Assembly (NCBI RefSeq): GCF_036711975.1
Contig: NC_091967.1
Coordinates: forward strand, 27,776,001-27,840,000
Direction of reading: 5' to 3'
DNA from: Onthophagus taurus
Lineage: Eukaryota; Arthropoda; Insecta; Coleoptera; Scarabaeidae
DNA: 64,000 nt
Under the pieces are notes generated by a model. That model was not told the DNA's origin and did no database searches. It saw only the letters and a list, made by a program, of their open reading frames with translations. Both the position numbers and the translations under genes were made by a program. Each line of letters starts with the position of its first letter. Positions within the stretch are counted from its first letter, which is position 1. Shown piece after piece: positions 11,422 through 21,759 of the stretch.

Positions 11422-13262
11422 ATGTTGACATTAACAACGTCATATTTTCTAATTTACGCCGTGTTATTGCAATTGATTCCTGTAAAATCAATTGAATTAG
11501 TGATTTACCACACAAGTAATATTCACGGTTATTTTGACGAAACGTACAGTTCAATAGATGAAAAACCAGTTGGTGGATTTGCTAGAATTGCATACGTATT
11601 GAATAAGGCTAAAGAAAATTATCGCAAAGGTAAAGGACCACCTGTTCTTTACTTTGATTGTGGAGACGTTTATACTGGTAGTGCATGGTTTACAATTCAC
11701 AAAGACAAAATCGCCACGGCGTTTATGAATGCTATAAAACCGGATGCTGTGGTGTGTTTTTCCTTGCTCCGTTTAATCCAAATTGCACAATATTTGTTTT
11801 AGTGTTTGGGTAATGCGGAATTTTCGTATGGATTAGATGGGTTAATGCCATATATCTCGAATGTCACCTTTCCCGTGGTGGTGTCAAACCTAGGTTTTAC
11901 GAGAGAACCCAAACTTGAAAAATTAATAAAACGGAAACATATAATTAAAATTGAAAAGACAATTATCGGAATTTTAGGATATATGAGGAATCGCAGAGAT
12001 TCTTTCGGTAATTTAGCCCCTACTGTGGATATTTTGGAGGAAGTTGAAATTATAAATAGTCTTTCCGAATCTCTTCGAAAGGTGGATGGAGTTCATATAG
12101 TTATTGTATTGAGTCATGGTAGCTCAGCATCAGATATGATGCTGAGTAGGTTAGTGAGATACGTCGATATTATTATCGGCGGAGATTCTCAAATCTTTTT
12201 GTGGAATGGTGTACCGCCGGATAATGAAAAACCAACCGGTGTTTATCCCACCCTTGTTCAACGTTCCGATGGGGCTAAACTTGCAATTGCTTATGTACGT
12301 GGTAGAACAAAGTATCTTGGAAAATTACACGTATCGTTTGATGAAAGACGTTTTAGAGGGCAGTATAGTGGTCAACCTATTTTGTTGGACGAGTCCATTG
12401 GGCAGGATACATTTTTCTTAGAACTACTTGAGACATTTCGTCCTGCAATAACTGAGGCTAATGAAACATTTCTTGGTAAGTGCAGGGTTGTATTGAATGC
12501 GTCGTCTTGTAAATACGATGAGTGTAACTTTGGAAACTTGATAACGGATTCGTTTGTTCGATTTAACGCTAAACGGTATTTGTCTAAGTATGAAATTGAT
12601 TTTATCTATAAATAATTTTTGTAACAAATATCTCCTATTCAAGATATGAACAAGTTTCAAACGACATGTGGTCGGATGCTGCAATAGCCATAATTAACAG
12701 TGGAGCAATCCGTGAAAACATCATTCCCGGAAAAAGGAAGAACAATGTCTATAAACTCGACATATTAGAAGCACTCCCTGTCGACGATTTACTTTATTTA
12801 ATTAAAATATCCGGAGCTGATTTAATGTTAGCTTTAGAGCACGGCGCTAAAGGTAACGAATATAAGTTAAGAAATGAGTTTTTACACGTATCTGGCTTGA
12901 AAATTGTTTATGATTTCGCTAAACCAGAAGGTGAACGAATAAAATCCGTTTTTGTGAAATGCGCATATTGCAGAAACCCTAAATATGAGCCTATCCATAA
13001 TAGCAGTTTCTATGGAATTGTAACTACCGAGTATTTAGTGAACAACGGGGATGGTCATCTATCGTTAAGCAGCGGCAAATCTAATTTTTTGTTTACTACA
13101 AATATGTCTAACATCATCGAGTGCGTAATGGAGTATTTTGATACATTTCAAGTTCTTGCCCCTGAAATTGAGGAACGAATTATAATTGAAAATCCATTTT
13201 CTGTTGCATCACAGCTTAATTTTTTAGATTTATTTTTGATTCTTATATTTCTTATTCTTTAA
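11422..13262 (+). CDS. 5'-nucleotidase/apyrase-family protein, probably catalytically dead
   Basis: Three exons, 11,422-11,751, 11,803-12,587 and 12,644-13,262, join in frame to 577 codons. Introns of 51 and 56 nt have GT/AG ends, phases 0 and 2 (a donor at 12,576 is an alternative for the second). A hydrophobic signal peptide (residues 1-23) is followed by the metallophosphatase domain, a 5'-nucleotidase C-terminal domain (NSGAIR, FLHVSGLKIVYD, YLVNNGDGH) and a hydrophobic tail (FLDLFLILIFLIL) like a GPI-anchor signal, implying an ectoprotein. Family members hydrolyse extracellular nucleotides with two metals. Here the HTNDxH motif is HTSNIH, GNHEFD is GNAEFS and the GGHxH motif is GGDSQ, so metal ligands and the catalytic His are replaced. 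GDVYTG and LSHG remain. The frame is otherwise intact, which suggests a retained pseudoenzyme rather than a fresh pseudogene. Confidence 0.85.
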
Positions 13263-13309
13263 AACAGCAACAGTTTTTTGACGTAGCATCCACAAATTGT
13301 TAGATTTGG

Positions 13310-13315
13310 AATAAA
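13310..13315 (+). terminator. Poly(A) signal of the nucleotidase-like gene
   Basis: AATAAA lies 48 bp after the stop codon, with a further AATAAA at about 13,326. It is a plausible 3' end for the gene. Confidence 0.5.
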
Positions 13316-13320
13316 ATATT

Positions 13321-14033
13321 ATGTAATAAAAAATTCCGGTTTCATATTTACACATCAGGTATACCATTTATTTTAGGAGATGTAAAATAAGTTATAATAT
13401 GAATTAAAAAGTTATAAAGTTTCGTTTATGTTATATTCACTAATAAGGTGGTTTATATTAATGAGAAAGGTGCATGTTAAGCATTAAATCGATTAGTAAA
13501 CAAATCGTTCTTTCAGTGCCCATGAAACTCTATTAAACTTCGAATTTTCCAGTCATCAATTTTATGGTCCCGTGTGGGAAAAAAGTCCCATCGCCAATAA
13601 CGGTTTTTGCCCATCACGGTTCGCTAATTCGCCATCAAATATTAACCGTTCAATTCGTGCTTACTAAACCTAAGGCTGGCAACGTTTTGCTGAACGAGGA
13701 ACCGTCCTTGGATCTAAACTTGTAACGCCTGGTTGGTTACAGTTAATTTTAAATAACGAACGTTGGCGATAGAGCAAAGAAAAGCGATTTCTTTGTACTA
13801 TTTTATATTATAGAACATCGGAGTCGTGAGATTGCAATCATACGAAAATATTGCATGTTAACGGATTAAAACGTGTGTGTACGGAACTAATGTAAATCTC
13901 CACTCGTTGATAAAGTTGATTATCTAGTAGAGTAGATTTTCAGTTTCATCTCATGGTCGATGGCTCGTTTACGCAAGTGAATTTCGGATATTGCGGCTAA
14001 CGTATATAGGCGCCCATTATGTATAGAATATAG
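13321..14033. other. Intergenic, no gene seen
   Basis: No supported coding region. Short frames on both strands lack domains. Confidence 0.35.
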
Positions 14034-14182
14034 CAGGGGTGACCAAGCTCTGTGATAGTCCGAGCCATTTTTCAATTTGAAATTTTTCGCGAGCCGTATT
14101 AAATACGTATATATTAAAATGATATGCAAAAAAGGTATTACAAAACATTTGTTTACAAAGAGCCGCACTTTGGCCACCGTTG
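14034..14182. mobile_element. hAT-like MITE
   Basis: A 149-bp non-coding unit with imperfect inverted ends CAGGGGTGACCAA and TTGGCCACCGTTG, the CA(G/A)NGGTGNCCAA form common for hAT-derived MITEs. The 8-bp flanks gaatatag and gaaaatca match at only five positions, so the target duplication, if real, has decayed. Confidence 0.45.
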
Positions 14183-14210
14183 GAAAATCAATATTATTTA
14201 TTTTGTATAT

Positions 14211-14910
14211 GTATATCTTGGTAAATGTTGACTTTATAAAAAACATTTTATACAAAAGTTGTTTAATATTTTATTTGCCATAATAAGACTGCATTCAATT
14301 GTTTTTAATTCAGAAAACAAATGAGTAACTAATAACACTTGAATTTTTTAAAATGGCAATGTACTCTTTCGTTTTGCTCATTTGATAGAGATTACTTTTC
14401 TCTTTACGATGACGTAAAATTTTCGTACTCTTACATTAGAAAATTTTTGAAAAAAATGTAAATATTGTTTATTAATAAAAATTAATCAATAACATTAATC
14501 TAGATATCCGAGATCGTCAAGTACCTTGAATTATTACCGTAAATTAAATTTTCATACAAAATAAAACAAATAAACGAAAAATTAGTGTACATTTCCAATA
14601 ATACGAGGTACTTGACGATCTCGGATATCTAGATTAATGTTATTAGTTAATTTTTCTTAATAAACAATTTTTACATTTTTTTCAAAATTTTTTTGATATA
14701 AGGGTACTAAAATTTTACCTCATCGTAAAGAGAAAAAATCTCTGTCAAATGAAAGGGTACATTGCCATTTAAAAAACTTCAAGTGTTATTCGTACTCCTT
14801 TGTTTTCTGAAATAAAAACAATTGAATGCTGTCTTATTATGGCAAATAAAATATTAAACAACTTTTGCATAAAATATTTTTTTATAAAGTTGATACCTAC
14901 CAAGATATAC
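14211..14910. repeat. 700-bp near-perfect palindrome
   Basis: Sequence from gtatatcttggta (14,211) is repeated inverted and ends in taccaagatatac (14,910). Matching blocks include TTGCCATAATAAGAC with its complement near 14,832, and TCTAGATATCCGAGATCGTC (14,500) with GACGATCTCGGATATCTAGA (14,615). Arms are about 310 bp around a centre of about 75 bp near 14,560. A transcript would fold into a long hairpin. It may be a foldback MITE; no clear target duplication was found. Confidence 0.8.
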
Positions 14911-15058
14911 AGGCTATCTCCGAAATGCGTGTATAACGGAAGACCACAGATTCCTTGGCTCAAAATAGGTCGATTTAAGTTAAGTTATCTATATCCAAAG
15001 TTGCTTCGTTTCGCCGCTAGAGCACTTCAAAGTTAGCAAACAAATTCTTTTTCACAAG

Positions 15059-15610
15059 TGACTACCTAGGTTCAATTAACGACTTTTTATGGTTTTTGAT
15101 ACAATTTTAGAAACACAGGAAAGATGGAAAAGTCATGTGTTCCCGGATATTACTCCATATTCTTCTTTCTGGCCGGGCACCAATTACATTATTATAATTT
15201 CTGAATAGCCCATTTAGTTCTGAACCGTTTTTGTTTCATAAGATTTTGATTACATAAGTGATTAAGCCAGAAAAAAGGTATTTTTAAATATCTTCAAGTC
15301 TTGTTTACACCATTGCAGTTACAAAAGTTACCTCACCGTAGTTGGCACTGATTTCAACTAATTGCAATTTATGTTTAACGTGAATACAATATCATTAATT
15401 GATCAAAACCGTGGGAATTCAATGATCCTAAAAGCATACAGTGTTAGGAAAGAACGTAGTCCTATTTAGTTGTTTCAGTACTAAAGCTTTTAATCAATTC
15501 TCAGAAACAAAAGGATAATGCATGTGTTATTGCAATGATAAAGCCTAGTTGCTTTGCATTTAACTGTCAGTTAACATCAATAAATCGTGTTTAAGGTTAT
15601 TTTTATAATG
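15059..15610. repeat. Tandem duplicate block, copy 1 (carries empty sites)
   Basis: Blocks ccaggttcaattaacg-like at 15,068, GGTATTTTTAAATATCT at 15,277 and ttaacatcaataaatcgtgt at 15,573 recur in order in copy 2. At 15,276-15,279 (AGGT) and 15,361-15,362 (AT) this copy lacks the two insertions that copy 2 carries. It also has about 100 bp between 15,165 and 15,270 that copy 2 lacks. Confidence 0.75.
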
Positions 15611-15763
15611 GATACTAAAGGAGATACTAAGATACTAAGTGAGTTCCTAGGTTCAATTAACGTCTTTTTATGGTTTTTGATACAATTTTAGAAACACAGG
15701 AATGATGGAAAAGTCATGTGTTCCCGAATATTACTTCATATTCTATTACTCCAGAAAAAAGGT

Positions 15764-17293
15764 TGTTACGCCTTAAAAAAAAAGGAAAACTAAAACGCAC
15801 CCGAAATGAAAATTATGATAATTTTTGAAATTGTTACCCGAATGACACACAACCCGCAAAACAATTTACGTTATCATTAAACCTAACCAGTTTGTTGCGA
15901 ACTCCCCGGCAAACTCGTTTGGAGAAGGGAAGGTTCCATTTATTTAAGGCGCCACACAATCCGTTAATTCGCAACGGGCACTGATTGTGAAGTGATGTTG
16001 GAAACAAGAGGTTCATACAATAACGAAAATTTAACAACACAAAGATATAGAAAGAAAATAAAGAAACTCAATAGATGCAGGTAAGCAAAATGATATATAT
16101 ATATTGCAAAAAAAAAATCAAATAAAATAAATTATATAGGTAGGTTAAATCAAATCAAAATTAATATCAACCTAACGAAAAATATATATAAAAAAAAAAT
16201 GAAACTAAAAAGATTTAATTGGATAACCAAAAAAAAAAAACTAAATGAAACACCTGATTGACCGCGACACCGATTGTCTACCGCAAGTATTTGTTTCAGA
16301 AATCGATTAAATTAAAAAAAAATTGAATTTCAAAATAATAACCAACAAAAAATTCCAATTAAACTCTTTTACAAAAGTAAAACAAATTATAATAAATTGA
16401 TTCGCAATTTCAAAACAAAACAAAGTTATATATCCTAAATTTAGTTTGTATGTTACTCTTTTTTTTTTTCTTTTAAAAAAAAAGATCCTAAATTATACTA
16501 GGTAAGTATTATTATAATGTACAAAAAAAAATTGAATTATCAAACTTAATAAGTGAAACAATAGACAGACAATAAAGTAGATTAAAAAAAAATTCAAAGT
16601 TTAAAACTAATTGTTGATTTGACTTTAAGTTGTCTTCCTTTTTTTTCTTATATTTTATAGTCAACTTCGAAAAGGTATGAGTTGGATGATCTTCAGCAGC
16701 TTCCTTCAAGATGGTATGGTAAGGAATGGATATCCAGTGGTATTGAAGTTATTAAAATGTGCTCAGAATTTTAGGACCAAGAATTTCATTAAAAAAAAAA
16801 TGGTTCCCCCCCCCCAAACTTTCCAAAATGTCTATCTACGCTGATTTACACTCGTCGTTGCTTTTCTTCACCAACGGCGGAGAGAATTGTCACCAAAACC
16901 AAAGAGACCGAGTTTTCAAAACCCGTCCGAATTTATACTCGACTCGAATTTCAAAAAAAAAAAAGTACCTTATCGCGCAACTCCCAAAAGTAAAAGTCAA
17001 AATAAATACTGTAGGTATTAAAAATCTGTCTTTTATTTAAAAACTAAATCCCTTATTAACAAACAAAAAAAACCTCCCTCCCAAAAAAAATTAATAAGAT
17101 TATTAATAGATATTTTGCAAACAAAATTTTAAAGAAATAAGGAATAACGACATCTAATGGGTAAAAGGAAAGGTAAGGACAAAGGATTCTCAAATTCTGC
17201 TGCTGAAACAACAAAAAACATAAAACAAATTTTGCTACCTGTCTATTGAGAAGAAACACTAAGAAACAGAAAAAAAAAAATAAAAACGTAACA
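15764..17293. mobile_element. Solo-LTR-like insertion, 1,530 bp
   Basis: It starts TGTTACG and ends CGTAACA, and is flanked by AGGT on both sides (15,760-15,763 and 17,294-17,297). The paralogous copy at 15,276-15,279 has a single AGGT and no insert. TG...CA ends with a 4-bp duplication fit a Gypsy-type solo LTR. The interior is rich in A-tracts; its open frames show no domain. No internal retroviral genes are present. Confidence 0.65.
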
Positions 17294-17380
17294 AGGTATT
17301 TTTAAATATCTGCCAGTCTTGTTTACGCCATTGCAGTTATAAAAGTTACCTCATCGTAGTTGGCACTGATTTCAACTAAT

Positions 17381-17635
17381 AGACTGCCTAAGTCTGCCGT
17401 CACAGAGATGGGCGGAGCTTATACTGACTCCAAACAATTTCGTTGATAACCACAGTTGTTAACGATAAATCGGCAAAAAATTTCATTTGAAATGTGATCA
17501 CTTAGTTTATTTTATTTTAACACTAATGAAAAATTGCATATGGTGATTTACCGTTAGCAACACAGTTAGCAACGGAAATGTTTGGAGTTGGTATAAGCTC
17601 CGCCCATCTCTATGACGTCAAGGCTTAGGTTGTCT
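17381..17635. mobile_element. 255-bp MITE
   Basis: Imperfect inverted ends of about 55 bp (AGACTGCCTAAG.. and ..CTTAGGTTGTCT; the inner GAGATGGGCGGAGCTTATA matches TATAAGCTCCGCCCATCTC exactly). An AT dinucleotide lies on each side; the paralogous empty site at 15,361 has it once. No coding capacity. Confidence 0.75.
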
Positions 17636-17799
17636 ATTGCAATTTATGTTTAACGTGAATACAATATCATTAATTGATCAAAAGCGTTGGAATTCAATGA
17701 TCCTCAAAGCATATGATAAAACATACTTAGTATGCTTTGCATTTAACTGTCAGTTAACATCAATAAATCGTGTTTAACATTATTTTTATATCTTACACA

Positions 17800-17979
17800 T
17801 ATGATGAGCAAGTAGATATGATTTTAGTTTATGGCCAATGTCTATTTCATGGTCGCAAAAGCGTTCGAGTTTATAGCGAAAAGTTTCCTAATCGTTGAGT
17901 GCCAAATCACCAAACGTTTGGAAATATCGTAAGACGTCTCAGGGAAACAGGTAGCTTGAAACCGAAACACACAAACTGA
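17800..17979 (+). pseudogene. DUF4817-type helix-turn-helix remnant
   Basis: The plus frame reads YDEQVDMILVYGQC, SVRVYSEKFPNR, a TGA stop, then VPNHQTFGNIVRRLRETGSL. This pattern is the DUF4817 helix-turn-helix domain common in insect transposon-derived proteins. It has one internal stop and is truncated after about 58 codons. Confidence 0.65.
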
Positions 17980-18026
17980 AATTGAATAGTAAATTGTTGA
18001 TTGCAACGAAACATTAATAAACGAAA

Positions 18027-18061
18027 CTTTCATAGCGTATGATTATTATACGCTATGAAAG
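18027..18061. repeat. Perfect 14-bp inverted repeat
   Basis: CTTTCATAGCGTAT, a 7-nt loop gattatt, then ATACGCTATGAAAG. It sits at the end of the duplicated block and may mark a transposon end; it could equally be a chance hairpin. Confidence 0.6.
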
Positions 18062-18881
18062 TGTTCAAGCCGTATCTATTAATAAACGATAACGTCATGT
18101 TGGACATTTTTCGGTCTTGATAATTAAGTCCACACTGATCGAGATACAAAGTGCATACAGAACAAAACTATGAAAACAATGTAAAAAGATTGCCACTGTT
18201 ATTCCTTTGCTATGCGAAATATTTTGCACGTTCTAATTTTTCCCGTTACTCGCTCGGTTCGACAATGTTGGCACCGATGTAGCATTCCCGTAGCACCCCT
18301 AGTTTTTGACCGAGTAAAATTGAAAAAGGGATGGCTGTAACGAGTGAGCGTTTCTACTGTCGATGGGTCTGATGTGACGAATTCAGTAATTGCATTTACT
18401 CTGCCAGATTTGCTATACGTTTCGCTGAAAGATTCCACCGTTCGTTAACATTACACGCACGCGCTCTGACTACGGTGAAAGGTACAGACGATTACTATTA
18501 TTATTATTATTAAATTACGGTGAGATCGTCTTTCATTTCTTTGCCTTTTTTTGGATAAGGTCTATAAATATCTCGACACGACACCATTGATACTTATTTC
18601 AAGGGACGTCCACTTAATATGTCACTCATTCAAAGTTTATTTCGGAGATAATAAAATTCATTCGCAAAACAAAAGTTTCAAAGGAATAGAAAAAGGATAA
18701 TAGTGACTTCAACTGGAATAGACGACATCGTTCCTCGTCTTTGCGGTGCCTTGTCAATTAAGCAACAAGTAAATGCGACTATTCGGGGTGTACGGTCCAG
18801 GTTTAATTAAAGAAACAACTTTTTAAAAAGCTAATATTTCGGTTATTTATTGTAACCTTCCTCAGTGCATTTTATAGTGCT
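18062..18881. other. Non-coding stretch before the errantivirus LTR
   Basis: No supported gene. A short ATT microsatellite lies near 18,494-18,512. A minus-strand frame at 18,199-18,438 has no domain. Confidence 0.35.
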
Positions 18882-19090
18882 AGTTATATATTATTCCCGG
18901 AATGACTGACACCCGACGATTCCTGGAATTAAGATTACTATTGTTTTTATACGCTTAATTAGATTTTTCTTTGTTTGTTTCAATTTCCGTTTATTCATTT
19001 TTTAATTCAGTCTGTACGAAACTATTGTAGTTAAAACACCAAGAAATAAAACTTTTTTAAAAACGGTATCCGAATCTTATTGTTTATAAT
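18882..19090 (+). repeat. 5' LTR of errantivirus 1
   Basis: Starts AGTTATATATTATTCCC, carries an AATAAA at about 19,045 and ends just before the primer site at 19,091. The 209-bp length and AGTTA start agree with the other errantivirus LTRs here. No 3' LTR survives: the element is cut within pol at 33,244. Confidence 0.65.
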
Positions 19091-19108
19091 GGGCGCAGTC
19101 AGTAGGAT
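19091..19108 (+). promoter_or_regulatory. Primer-binding site of errantivirus 1
   Basis: GGGCGCAGTCAGTAGGAT directly after the LTR, complementary in type to serine tRNA as in several insect errantiviruses. It fixes the LTR boundary and the plus orientation of the element. Confidence 0.75.
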
Positions 19109-19265
19109 ATTTTCGTCGAAATATCCTTTTCGGACTATCCCGAGCAAAAATCCAGTGCTGAAGTACCAGGGCGCATCCAGATCTAGGATCCATCGAGGAA
19201 AACCAAGCAGGTCGTCGCACCAATGGAATTTACACTGGTGATACTGTGAGTAATTTTTCTTGTTG

Positions 19266-19912
19266 ATGTCAGGCTCCTCTATCTCTCCTGTTGATTCATT
19301 TGACGAAAACAACGCAGATTTAGGGCAAAATTTAGAGTTAGATTTAGATTTATTTGAAAGATTTAATAAATTAAAGTTAGAAACTCAAAACGAGACACAA
19401 TTAGTAGAATTAGGAGAAAATTTGCAAATGGCACCTCCAGTATTAGATATAAAAAATCTTAGTATAATTCCTAATTTTGACGGGAATCCGAATAAATTGC
19501 ATAGATTTATCGAGGCTTCAGAAGCAATATTAACATATTATTTTGATACAGCAAATGCAAGTAATTTTCAGAATGTTCTATTGCTTAATGGCATATTAAA
19601 TAAATTAGAAGGTATTAAAAGCAAAAAAATATTAAAAGCACCCTTATTCAAAATTTTGGAGACCAACGCGATGAAAATTGTTTAAATTAAGGTTTGGTTA
19701 ATTTGAGACAAAAACCTAACGAAACATCTTCTCAATTTCACGAACGAATAACTCATTTACTTAATACGATCTGTAATTACATTGATTTAAAATGTGACGC
19801 TGAACAAAGAGACAGTAAACGCGATTTTTTCAAAAAGCGAGCATTAAAAACATTTTTAGCAGATCTACGAGAACCTCTAGGGTCTATTATAAGAGCCATG
19901 AGACTAGATAAC
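19266..19912 (+). pseudogene. gag: Errantivirus 1 gag, 5' part (split by Polinton P1)
   Basis: From ATG at 19,266 the frame encodes an acidic N-terminus (SISPVDSFDENN) and a capsid-like segment IPNFDGNPNKLHRFIEASEA, matching IPNFDGN...LFIKACEEF in the gag at 49,484-50,494. A frameshift/stop occurs near 19,685; the second frame continues with FHERITHLLNTICNYIDLKC. The reading frame then meets Polinton P1 at its GATAAC target duplication. Gag packages the retroelement RNA. Broken by frameshift and insertion. Confidence 0.8.
19907..19912. repeat. Left target-site duplication GATAAC
   Basis: GATAAC immediately before the Polinton end AGTAGTGT; the same hexamer follows the right end at 31,850-31,855. 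Six-base duplications are the Polinton norm. Confidence 0.95.
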
Positions 19913-20013
19913 AGTAGTGTAAAAAGGCCGATTCTGGACAGGAAGTGATCCTGATCCTCCCTCGCGCATGCGCAGTGAAGCGGATATGACGTCAGCGCAT
20001 GCGCAGTACGTGT

Positions 20014-20295
20014 ATGTAATGTTGGTTGCCTACCTCGTGGGGCGCCACCTAGCGGTAGATAGCGGAACTAACCACCTAGCGGTGGGTGGTGAAACTAACG
20101 CCATGTTGGTTGGTTGCCTACTTCATGGGACGCCACCTAGCGGTGGGTGGTGGAACTAAGGTGGGTGGTGGAACTAACGCCATGTTGGTTGCCTACTTCA
20201 TGGGACGCCACCTAGCGGTGGGTGGTGGAACTAACGCCATGTTGGTTGCCTACTTCATGGGACGCCACCTAGCGGTGGATGGTGGAACTTAGCGG
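20014..20295. repeat. Minisatellite in left TIR
   Basis: Units of about 57-74 bp built on ttcatgggacgccacctagc and ggtgggtggtggaacta; three full units here against six in the right repeat. The open frame of repeated MLVAYFMGRHLAVGGGT is a by-product of the repeat. Confidence 0.85.
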
Positions 20296-21370
20296 TTTAG
20301 AGTTCCGTAGGGTGCGGTAAGGGGGTTGGGTGATAGATGGCGCGCGTAAATTTAAAATTGGTGTCACCTAGCGGTGGAACGTTGAGTGATAAATGGCGCG
20401 CGTCTGGGCGTTCTAAATCAAAATCCCATAAGATTTAACATAGGGGAGTCCGAAATCACATTTTATCCCTACCACTACCTCCTTTTGAGGTTCTGACCAC
20501 GCCCACATTTTAAAGTCCCAAGAACCCTCTTTTTCCGGAAAATTTGAATGCTGCTATCTAACACCACGATGACGTCATCGTCGATACATGAGGACACAAA
20601 GCTTGGTGTTGCCTGATGGGCGGTAGACGAACGAAATATACATAATACTTACTTGTTATAGGAATTGAACTGATAGCTGCAAGGAGAAATCTAGAAACTT
20701 TAAAGTCAATAAACCACCGAAACCTTTCCAGTTTATTGCAGTTGAACAGAACAAAAAATAAAAAAACAAAAATAAATATTAATTTATTAATTAAAACATA
20801 AATTTAATAATACAATTAGATTAATAAACCTCCGCGATACGTTTTGGTAAAAATACGAATAAACCATCCTACAAATCAACAACTGATCGCCATGTAGATG
20901 ATGTAATCCGCTTCACAGACGTAAATCACATATAATTTATTCACTTCTAATTCAGATATGTTCTTCTTCGGGGCAAATTGATACTGCTCTATAACTGATT
21001 TAAACGTGACATACTAGCTTGAGTTGCTTTATAACGTGAGCGAGCGGTGTGAGCAGTAGTAGAAGGTAACAACTGACTTCTATATGAAAATTTTAACCGT
21101 TTATACCATCGGGAACAACCTTGAAAAATGTTAGAATGTGTGTTGCACAACAACAACAATAACTTAAACGTTTATACGTAATTAGACGAATATAAAGTTG
21201 TTATACAATGCAAATAATATATTATGCATTTTATTTTCTCGAATCTTCGCCGCACCTTGATTTATTGACAGTGTATGCAAATAGAAATGCAAATGAAAAT
21301 AGAAATTTAAAATGCAATAAAATAAAGTTGACTATAATACAATGTATGACGTGTTTTAACTGGAATAAAT

Positions 21371-21565
21371 ATGAAATCGGTTCGATTTAAGGAAGAGATT
21401 GAGATTTATGAAGTAGAGTGTGATGATGTACATAAAAGAGCAAGAAGTGGACGGGGATGGTTAGAGGCGGTAATTGATAGACAACGATTTCAAAGACGTA
21501 TTAAAGAAATTGAACGAATTGTTGATAAAATATTGCGTGAAAAATTGTTAAAAATGAATGAATAA
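21371..21565 (+). CDS. PPP1R15/GADD34-like PP1-docking protein (left TIR copy)
   Basis: 64 residues. Residues 2-6 are KSVRF, a canonical RVxF docking motif for protein phosphatase 1. After an acidic stretch (EEIEIYEVECDD) comes RARSGRGW (23-30) and then IDRQRFQRRIKEIE (35-48). A PP1-docking motif followed at this distance by a Trp and a basic helix with DRxRFxxRI is the conserved core of PPP1R15 proteins and of viral counterparts known from large DNA viruses, which bring PP1 to phosphorylated eIF2alpha and restore translation. I infer the same role: countering host translation arrest. The frame is near-minimal for that core, sits at the inner end of the TIR, and is followed by AATAAA-type sequence. 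Alternative: chance resemblance in a small basic protein. The TIR location gives every P1 two copies. Confidence 0.6.
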   Translation: MKSVRFKEEIEIYEVECDDVHKRARSGRGWLEAVIDRQRFQRRIKEIERIVDKILREKLLKMNE

Positions 21566-21759
21566 ATAAAACTTAATAAAATATATATTGTTTTAATTAC
21601 TTTAGTTTTAGTATACAGTTGTATAAAACCTATTGATGCACAAAAGAAACGTTTAAACAAAACATATAATTTGAAGGTGGAGGAGATAAGTATACTACTA
21701 AAATAAGGGCCAGATAACATATTAAAAAAGTTGTTTTATTTAAAAAAATGTAATTACTA

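Larger units (their letters stand above)
15640..18026. repeat. Tandem duplicate block, copy 2 (carries two insertions)
   Basis: Homologous to copy 1 in three pieces, 15,640-15,763, 17,294-17,380 and 17,636 onward, separated by the LTR-like insert and the MITE. The right part extends into a DUF4817-type remnant, so the duplicated unit is probably itself a transposon derivative. Confidence 0.7.
19913..21627 (+). repeat. P1 left terminal inverted repeat
   Basis: 1,715 bp, nearly identical in inverted form to 29,947-31,849 (1,903 bp). The outer part holds CpG-rich sequence and a minisatellite, the middle a AT-rich block, and the inner part the PPP1R15-like frame. The length difference is mainly minisatellite copy number. 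Confidence 0.9.

Noticed and set aside
16512..17259. Small frames inside the 1.53-kb TG...CA insert
   Set aside because: Dominated by A/T tracts (Lys or Phe runs) without domains; solo LTRs are non-coding.
21208..21390. 60-codon frame in the TIR overlapping the PP1-docking gene
   Set aside because: AT-rich with no domain; the downstream frame is far better supported.
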